From a bacterium (GTDB lineage Bacteria; Cyanobacteriota; Vampirovibrionia; Obscuribacterales; Obscuribacteraceae), in NCBI GenBank assembly GCA_016124935.1, contig WGMS01000008.1, positions 124,001 through 188,000 of the forward strand: a stretch of 64,000 bases of DNA, in the 5' to 3' direction. This document shows, one piece after another, positions 63,296-64,000 of this stretch. The notes under the pieces are model-generated. The model did no database searches. It was not told where the DNA came from and worked only from the letters and a program-made list of their open reading frames with translations. Every line of letters begins with the position of its first letter. Position 1 is the stretch's first letter. The position numbers and the translations under genes were made by a program.

Positions 63296-63583
63296 ATGCC
63301 CCTGGTTTCGACCAGACAGCCGGAAGACCAGGCTGCCACCACTGGCAGTTCGGCAAATGCCGGGAGCGCAAATTCTGAGTATAAAAATCCCCCGATAGTG
63401 TTACTGAACCCGGAAGAAGAAAGCCTGTTGATATTGACAAGGTGGCGATATCAGCCTTTTCGCCTCCAGGTTAAGAGAATTGCAAATCCCCTGCCGGTAC
63501 GAGTATTTATTTACTCTCCAGCGGGTACTATAAGGAGAGGTTATCATAGGATGGCACGGAGAAGTCAAGAATGGCAAAACTGA
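63296..63583 (+). CDS. Hypothetical small basic protein
   Basis: About 95 aa. ATG 63296 has GAGGT seven bases upstream; a TTG at 63260 is also in frame. The N-terminal 35 residues are polar, the middle is mixed beta (PPIVLLNPEEESLLILTRWR) and the C-terminus is basic. It overlaps the next gene by 13 bp. Only composition and the ribosome-binding site support it. Confidence 0.4.
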   Translation: MPLVSTRQPEDQAATTGSSANAGSANSEYKNPPIVLLNPEEESLLILTRWRYQPFRLQVKRIANPLPVRVFIYSPAGTIRRGYHRMARRSQEWQN

Positions 63584-63783
63584 CGGATATTGTCGATTTA
63601 AAAACTGGAGAGAAGTTCGGCAAGCCACTACCAGTAGTTCAGGCAATTGCTCCAGCGGATGACGTTGCCGATGTGATCATAGAGCACATGAAATTTTCCT
63701 ATCAAATGATCAGCATAACCCCGCTCAACGACGGTCCTCACTCCGGTCGTTTGCTTATGCTCTTCAGCTATGCGGCAAAGTAA
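63571..63783 (+). CDS. Hypothetical small protein
   Basis: A 70-aa ORF with a reasonable ribosome-binding site (GGAGAAG about 8 bases before ATG 63571) and balanced composition (KTGEKFGKPLPVVQAIAPAD; FSYQMISITPLNDGPHSG). No membrane segment, no family recognised. It probably follows the 95-aa ORF in one transcript. Confidence 0.5.
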   Translation: MAKLTDIVDLKTGEKFGKPLPVVQAIAPADDVADVIIEHMKFSYQMISITPLNDGPHSGRLLMLFSYAAK

Positions 63784-63927
63784 TATTTTGCCTCTGAACC
63801 AACCATCAACCCGATACAGCCCAATAATCTATTAAAAAAGGTATTTTTCCGGCGCGACCGGGTAAAAGATTGTCACGGAAGGGCGAGCCTTCAATAATAG
63901 TAGGATCTATTAGTAGAGAATTGAACT

Positions 63928-64000
63928 ATGAATGCACACGGAACACCGAACCAGAGCGGCGACGGCAAAACAGGACCAGGACAGGAACCCGCCCCCAGTT
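63928..64000 (+). CDS. Partial CDS, 3' end outside the window
   Basis: The ATG at 63928 opens a frame that runs to the window edge without a stop. The 24 visible residues are polar and Gly/Pro/Gln-rich, typical of a disordered N-terminus. A possible promoter (TTGTCA 63870-63875, AATAAT 63893-63898) lies upstream. Confidence 0.4.
   Translation, partial: MNAHGTPNQSGDGKTGPGQEPAPS

Noticed and set aside
1..64000. tRNA, rRNA, IS elements, attachment sites or replication origin
   Set aside because: I scanned the gaps for tRNA-like cloverleaf ends, transposase motifs, flanking terminal repeats and DnaA-box clusters and saw none. A covariance-model search would be needed to exclude small RNAs.

Overview
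The window is bacterial chromosome with ordinary protein-coding density. I saw no rRNA, tRNA, CRISPR array, insertion sequence or phage module. The gene content suggests a diderm, non-photosynthetic relative of Cyanobacteria, most like Vampirovibrionia/Melainabacteria of the Obscuribacterales type. The pointers are a cyanobacterial-style DnaK and RpoD/SigA-family sigma factor, two DUF4388 (PATAN) proteins, a roadblock domain, PPK2, an OmpA-domain protein, an O-antigen ligase homologue, and many TPR proteins or secreted proteins with no recognisable family. This placement is inference from gene content; no marker was aligned.

Layout. 1-12.2 kb: a 5'-truncated TPR membrane protein, a large Cache-HAMP-GAF-GAF-GGDEF cyclase coupled to a HAD phosphatase, an Eis-like acetyltransferase, folK-acpS-SAM hydrolase, a lone MazF/PemK toxin, a B12-binding mutase subunit and a PDC-family 2-oxoacid decarboxylase. 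12.3-14.9 kb: two proteins of unknown function. 14.9-21.6 kb: a complete trpEGDCFBA operon preceded by a 25-codon leader peptide with four Trp codons and an intrinsic terminator, which is a classical attenuator layout. 21.8-28.1 kb: a voltage-gated K+ channel with a zinc ribbon, a DUF4384 protein, a MATE exporter, and a minus-strand operon of a 52-aa basic protein, trpS and an O-antigen ligase. 28.1-33.9 kb: a DUF4388 regulator, a sigma factor, mgtE and an acyl-CoA carboxylase beta subunit. 34.9-40.1 kb: an ECF-like sigma factor followed by a 1514-aa protein that joins a degenerate anti-sigma-like head, about 30 WG dipeptides in a disordered middle, three copies of a short docking-like motif and a C-terminal roadblock domain. 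40.2-43.1 kb: a receiver-only regulator, msrA and dnaK. 43.4-64 kb: envelope and secreted proteins (OmpA-like, trypsin-like protease, PEBP, TPR-PDZ, HtpX, haem-binding, TonB-C/TPR with 63-bp repeats, M15 peptidase, DUF3298), PPK2, and a DUF4388 protein with a degenerate GGDEF domain.

Functional themes: tryptophan supply (trp operon, its attenuator, trpS, and a decarboxylase that may act on indole- or phenylpyruvate); propionyl-CoA/methylmalonyl-CoA metabolism (carboxylase beta subunit and B12 domain); c-di-GMP and PATAN/roadblock signalling; and envelope maintenance. The two strongest leads are the trp attenuator and the sigma/anti-sigma-like/WG-repeat/roadblock locus.
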